The notes under the pieces are model-generated. The model was not told the DNA's origin. It searched no databases and was given only the letters and a program-made list of their open reading frames with translations. Shown here in pieces: positions 13,518 through 16,416 of a stretch of 16,416 bases of DNA. Position 1 is the first letter of the stretch; each line of letters starts with the position of its first letter. The position numbers and the translations under genes were made by a program. Source of the DNA: an uncultured Ruminococcus sp. (GTDB lineage: Bacteria > Bacillota > Clostridia > Oscillospirales > Acutalibacteraceae); NCBI GenBank assembly GCA_902797525.1, contig CADBSZ010000174.1:1-16416 (forward strand). Reading direction: 5' to 3'.

Positions 13518-13546
13518 TTGCCATTATCTCGCGAATGATGTATAAT
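13518..13546 (+). promoter_or_regulatory. Promoter of the amidase-radA-DUF6873 cluster
   Basis: TTGCCA (13518-13523) and a perfect TATAAT (13541-13546) are 17 bp apart, about 40 bp before the amidase ATG. It lies back to back with the map promoter. Confidence 0.65.
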
Positions 13547-13585
13547 AAATGCAGCCGCCTGCATAATTATTTGCGAGGTGAGCTT

Positions 13586-14293
13586 ATGAAACGGAAAAAA
13601 CGCGTATTTCTGGCAGTGATACTGCTCAGCTTTGCGGTATTCTGCACGCTGATGCTCCATTCCACCGGGCAAATCGGTATGCAAACCGCCGCGCTTCCGG
13701 CAAAGCAAATGCCGCATATTCTGATTGACCCCGGTCACGGCGGCGAGGACGGCGGCGCTGTCAGCGGAGAGGTGCTTGAAAAGGACATCAACCTCACCGT
13801 TTCACACGATACCGCCGATTTGCTGCGGCTGTTCGGCTTTGAAGTGGACATGACGCGCACCGGCGACGGCGCGCTGACCGATGAGGGAGAGGACGTCAAA
13901 AAACGCAAGTATAACGACATGCGCATGCGGCTTGACATGTATAATTCCTCTGATAATAACGTCATTGTAAGCATTCATCAAAACAAGTTTTCCAGCGCCG
14001 CGTCAAAGGGGACGCAGGTGTTTTATTCACCCAACAATGACAAAAGCGCCTGTCTTGCCAACTGCATTCAGTTCTCCGTCCGAAAAATGCTCCAGCCGGA
14101 AAACGAGCGCGAATGCAAGGCGGCAGGCAAGGAGATTTATTTGCTGAAAAACACACGCAATCCTGCCGTGCTGGTGGAGTGCGGCTTTATTTCCAACCGC
14201 GAGGAGCGCGAAAAGCTGCTCGATGAAAGCTATCAAAAACAAATGGCGCTGTCTGTTGTGACAGGCTTTATCGACTATTTTAATACCAATTAA
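13586..14293 (+). CDS. cwlD: N-acetylmuramoyl-L-alanine amidase, CwlD-like
   Basis: This 235-residue Amidase_3 family zinc hydrolase cleaves the bond between N-acetylmuramic acid and L-alanine in peptidoglycan. A basic N-terminus (MKRKKR) and a hydrophobic helix (about 7-25) direct it out of the cell as a signal anchor or signal peptide. Catalytic features are DPGHGG with His51, Glu65 in LEKDINL, His131 in SIHQN and Glu198 in VECGF. The length, the single catalytic domain and stretches such as GTQVFYSPNN (142-151) and EIYLLKNTRNPAVLVE (183-198) fit CwlD, which makes muramic-delta-lactam in spore cortex, better than a multi-domain autolysin. That assignment would imply spore formation. The start is supported by GAGGTGA at 13575-13581; the reading frame is open far upstream, but that part overlaps map on the other strand and is not coding. 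radA follows after 14 bp. Confidence 0.85.
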   Translation: MKRKKRVFLAVILLSFAVFCTLMLHSTGQIGMQTAALPAKQMPHILIDPGHGGEDGGAVSGEVLEKDINLTVSHDTADLLRLFGFEVDMTRTGDGALTDEGEDVKKRKYNDMRMRLDMYNSSDNNVIVSIHQNKFSSAASKGTQVFYSPNNDKSACLANCIQFSVRKMLQPENERECKAAGKEIYLLKNTRNPAVLVECGFISNREEREKLLDESYQKQMALSVVTGFIDYFNTN

Positions 14294-14307
14294 CGGAAGT
14301 GAAACCA

Positions 14308-15669
14308 ATGGCAAAAATCAAAAGCGTTTACATTTGCTCGGAATGCGGCTACGAATCGCCGAAATGGTACGGAAAATGCCCTTCCTGCGGTGAATGGAAC
14401 ACCATGAATGAAGAAATAAAGGACACCGCCAAATCCGTTCCTGCGGTAAAAGCGCGGTCGTTTTCAAGCTATGCCAAGCCGTTTTCCATTGAGGAGATTT
14501 CCACCGAGGACGAACACCGCTACGACACCGGCAGCAAGGAGTTAAACCGTGTGCTCGGCGGCGGCATCGTTAAGGGAAGCCTAATTTTGCTCGGCGGCGA
14601 CCCAGGCATCGGCAAATCCACGGTGCTCATGCAAATTTGTCAGTTTATGGGCGACACGCTGAAAATCTTATATGTATCGGGCGAGGAATCCAAGCGTCAG
14701 CTCAAGCTGCGCGCCATGCGCCTGGGCGTCAATTCGCCGAACCTGTTTGTAATGACCGAAACCGACGTAGAGGTTGTTTGCGAGCAGATTAAAAACGTCA
14801 AGCCTGATTTGGTGATGATTGACTCCATTCAAACCATGAACCTGACCGAGCTCAGCTCGTCGCCCGGCAGCGTCACACAGGTGCGCGAGTGCACCAACAT
14901 GCTCATGCGCACCGCAAAAGGATTGGATATTCCGATGTTTGTGGTCGGTCATGTCAACAAGGAAGGCTCCATCGCAGGCCCGAAGGTGCTCGAGCATATC
15001 GTGGACACCGTGCTCCATTTTGAGGGCGACAAACAAATGTCCTGCCGCATTTTGCGCGCTGTCAAAAACCGCTATGGCTCCACCAACGAAATCGGTGTGT
15101 TTGAAATGACCGACAAGGGCTTGCAGGAGGTCGAAAACCCGTCCGTAATGCTGCTTTCGGGCAGACCGACCAACGTTTCGGGAACCTGCGTAACCTGCAC
15201 CATTGAAGGCTCGCGCCCGATTTTGGCGGAAACACAGGGGCTTGCCACCCAGAGCGGCTTCGGCAACGCGCGAAGAATGGCCAACGGATATGATTACAAC
15301 CGCCTGTCCATGCTGTTGGCGGTGCTTGAAAAGCGCGCCGGCTATTATTTTTCCAATAACGACACCTACATCAATATCGTCGGCGGTCTGCGCGTGGACG
15401 AGCCTGCCATTGATTTGTCCATCGCCATGGCGCTTATCAGCAGCCTAAAGGACGCTCCCGTTGACGAAAAAGCCGTTGTGTTCGGCGAAATCGGACTTGC
15501 AGGCGAAATCCGCGCCGTGTCGCAGGCGCAAATGCGCATTAACGAAGCGGTGCGCCTCGGCTTTGATAAAATCATTCTGCCGTATCACAATTTAAAGGGC
15601 GTAACCTGCACGGAAGCACAACTGATCGGCGTCAAAAATATCCGCGAAGCGTTTGAGGCAATCAGCTGA
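14308..15669 (+). CDS. radA: DNA repair protein RadA
   Basis: This 453-residue RadA (Sms) is a RecA-like ATPase that drives branch migration and processing of recombination intermediates. Its domains appear in the standard order: an N-terminal four-cysteine zinc finger (Cys10, Cys13, Cys24, Cys27 in CSEC and CPSC), a Walker A GGDPGIGKST (96-105, Lys103), a Walker B with Asp172 (LVMIDSIQT), the RadA-specific KNRYG motif (253-257), and a C-terminal Lon-protease-like domain (about 280-450). The length is normal for the family. The ATG at 14308 was chosen over an in-frame GTG at 14299 because GGAAGTG (14295-14301) is well placed for it and MAKIKS is the usual beginning of the family. It is the middle gene of a compact cluster and overlaps the next gene by one base. 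Confidence 0.97.
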   Translation: MAKIKSVYICSECGYESPKWYGKCPSCGEWNTMNEEIKDTAKSVPAVKARSFSSYAKPFSIEEISTEDEHRYDTGSKELNRVLGGGIVKGSLILLGGDPGIGKSTVLMQICQFMGDTLKILYVSGEESKRQLKLRAMRLGVNSPNLFVMTETDVEVVCEQIKNVKPDLVMIDSIQTMNLTELSSSPGSVTQVRECTNMLMRTAKGLDIPMFVVGHVNKEGSIAGPKVLEHIVDTVLHFEGDKQMSCRILRAVKNRYGSTNEIGVFEMTDKGLQEVENPSVMLLSGRPTNVSGTCVTCTIEGSRPILAETQGLATQSGFGNARRMANGYDYNRLSMLLAVLEKRAGYYFSNNDTYINIVGGLRVDEPAIDLSIAMALISSLKDAPVDEKAVVFGEIGLAGEIRAVSQAQMRINEAVRLGFDKIILPYHNLKGVTCTEAQLIGVKNIREAFEAIS

Positions 15670-16331
15670 TGAAAACGCTTTGTATGAGCGATGAATATCC
15701 GTGCTTTTGCCGTGAATTGCGCAGAAACGGTTACAAAATAATTCCCACAGAGAAAATAGAGTGCTTTTTGCAGCCCGAACAGCGCCATGCCGACATGCAG
15801 CTGCTCAACCTTGACGGCACGCTGTTTCACTTATCCGACTGCCGTGACAAAATCGGCATAAAATATCCCGAAAACGTGCGGCTGAATTGTTTGTATCTCG
15901 GCGGCAGACTGTACGCCAAGCACAGCGCAACAGATTCTGCGGTGTTGGACTACTGCCGCAGAAACGACATTCCGACCGTTAACGTCAATCAGGGCTACAC
16001 GCGCTGTTCAACGCTGATTGTGGCTGATTGCGCCGCGATAACAGCGGACAAGTCCGTTGAAAAGGCGCTGAAAGATAATGGGGCAGAGGTGCTCTTGATT
16101 TCGCCCGGACATATTTTGCTCGAGGGCTTTGACTACGGCTTCATCGGCGGCGCAGGGTTTTCCGACAACGGTACCGTTTACTTTTTCGGCAATATAAAAA
16201 AACACCCCGATTATGAAAAAATCAAGGTGTTTTGTGAGAAACATCACGCGCATATTAAAATATTGTGTGCGGAATTTCCGCTGACAGACCTCGGCGGCGT
16301 TGTCATTATAAATGAATCGGACGGCTATTAA
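15669..16331 (+). CDS. DUF6873-family protein with predicted GME (deiminase-like) fold
   Basis: This 220-residue protein matches, as far as I can recognise, the uncharacterised DUF6873 family, which is predicted to have the GME fold of guanidine-modifying enzymes. Notable conserved-looking stretches are PEQRHADMQ (36-44), GGRLYAKHSATDS (78-90), NQGYTRCSTLIVAD (107-120), ADKSVEKAL (126-134), PGHILLEGFDYGFIGGA (146-162) and TVYFFGN (169-175). Candidate reactive residues are His40, Asp42, Asp120, Cys113 and His148, but I cannot assign catalysis. There is no signal peptide or membrane helix. The ATG shares one base with the radA stop (TGATG), so it is probably translated by coupling to radA. The 3' terminator stem begins inside its last codons. 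Confidence 0.8.
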   Translation: MKTLCMSDEYPCFCRELRRNGYKIIPTEKIECFLQPEQRHADMQLLNLDGTLFHLSDCRDKIGIKYPENVRLNCLYLGGRLYAKHSATDSAVLDYCRRNDIPTVNVNQGYTRCSTLIVADCAAITADKSVEKALKDNGAEVLLISPGHILLEGFDYGFIGGAGFSDNGTVYFFGNIKKHPDYEKIKVFCEKHHAHIKILCAEFPLTDLGGVVIINESDGY

Positions 16332-16349
16332 GAACCGTCCGATTTTTTT
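16315..16349 (+). terminator. Terminator of the amidase-radA-DUF6873 cluster
   Basis: AATCGGACGG (16315-16324) pairs perfectly with CCGTCCGATT (16335-16344) over a 10-base loop and is followed by a run of T to 16349. The left arm and loop contain the final codons and stop of the DUF6873 gene. Confidence 0.9.
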
Positions 16350-16416
16350 GGCTTTACATTCACTTTTGCTAACGGATTTGAGTCAGCCGCCTTTTTCATT
16401 TGTTCGCTGCTCAAAT
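16328..16416 (-). CDS. Possible C-terminal end of a minus-strand gene (partial)
   Basis: One minus-strand frame is open from the window edge for 28 codons and stops with TAA at 16328-16330. The predicted end (about QMKKAADSNPLAKVNVKPKK) is hydrophilic and lysine-rich, as many protein tails are. It would converge on the DUF6873 gene and share its terminator hairpin. So short a frame can occur by chance, and no family can be named. Confidence 0.3.
   Translation of the reverse strand, partial: LSSEQMKKAADSNPLAKVNVKPKKSDGS

Noticed and set aside
13076..13585. Upstream extension of the amidase reading frame
   Set aside because: The frame is open by chance across the antisense of map. The promoter at 13518-13546, the ribosome binding site at 13575-13581 and the signal-anchor sequence all place the start at 13586.

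Overview
The window reads as a chromosomal segment of a spore-forming Clostridia-type Firmicute, probably a gut or rumen member of the Ruminococcaceae/Oscillospirales group. The reasons are Shine-Dalgarno sites of the AGGAGG type, -35/-10 promoters of the sigma-A type, intermediate base composition, a type I dockerin protein, a CwlD-like spore amidase, a methionine aminopeptidase with an SEC-C zinc motif, and families mostly seen in Clostridia (AlkZ-related, DUF6873). The genus assignment is inference.

The left half (about 1-8380) is an accessory region. A lone condensation-domain-like acyltransferase (273-1514, +) faces a four-gene minus-strand operon. Read in transcription order, that operon encodes a membrane sensor phosphatase of the RsbU/SpoIIE (PP2C) type (6656-8227), a single-domain STAS anti-anti-sigma protein (6288-6584), a 995-residue nonribosomal peptide synthetase with the unusual order adenylation-carrier-condensation (3287-6274), and a type B carboxylesterase with a C-terminal membrane anchor (1614-3290). 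The last two genes overlap by ATGA. A promoter (GTGACA, 17 bp, TATAAT) precedes the phosphatase, and a perfect 7+2+7 inverted repeat covers its -35 box. The operon therefore joins a partner-switching signalling pair to a small-molecule acylation pathway. No cognate anti-sigma kinase or sigma factor lies in the window. This is the most interesting system seen here.

The middle (about 8391-12550) holds a multi-pass membrane protein with a YdcF/DUF218 domain (-) and, divergent from it, a membrane-tethered or lipidated HAD-family phosphatase (+). These are followed by a small secreted protein that is essentially a solitary dockerin and, 12 bp after it, an AlkZ-related protein.

The right part (about 12557-16416) is housekeeping. 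It contains methionine aminopeptidase (-) and, divergently transcribed, a tight plus-strand cluster: CwlD-like N-acetylmuramoyl-L-alanine amidase, RadA, and a DUF6873 protein that overlaps radA by one base. A strong terminator ends the cluster. The last 89 bases may be the C-terminal end of another minus-strand gene.

Intrinsic terminators separate most transcription units (85-110, 1557-1597, 8341-8378, 11362-11395, 12514-12546, 16315-16349). I saw no tRNA, rRNA, CRISPR array, riboswitch or insertion sequence. No gene-free stretch exceeds 300 bases; the two longest are 1-272 and 9906-10181, and both are described in the feature list.
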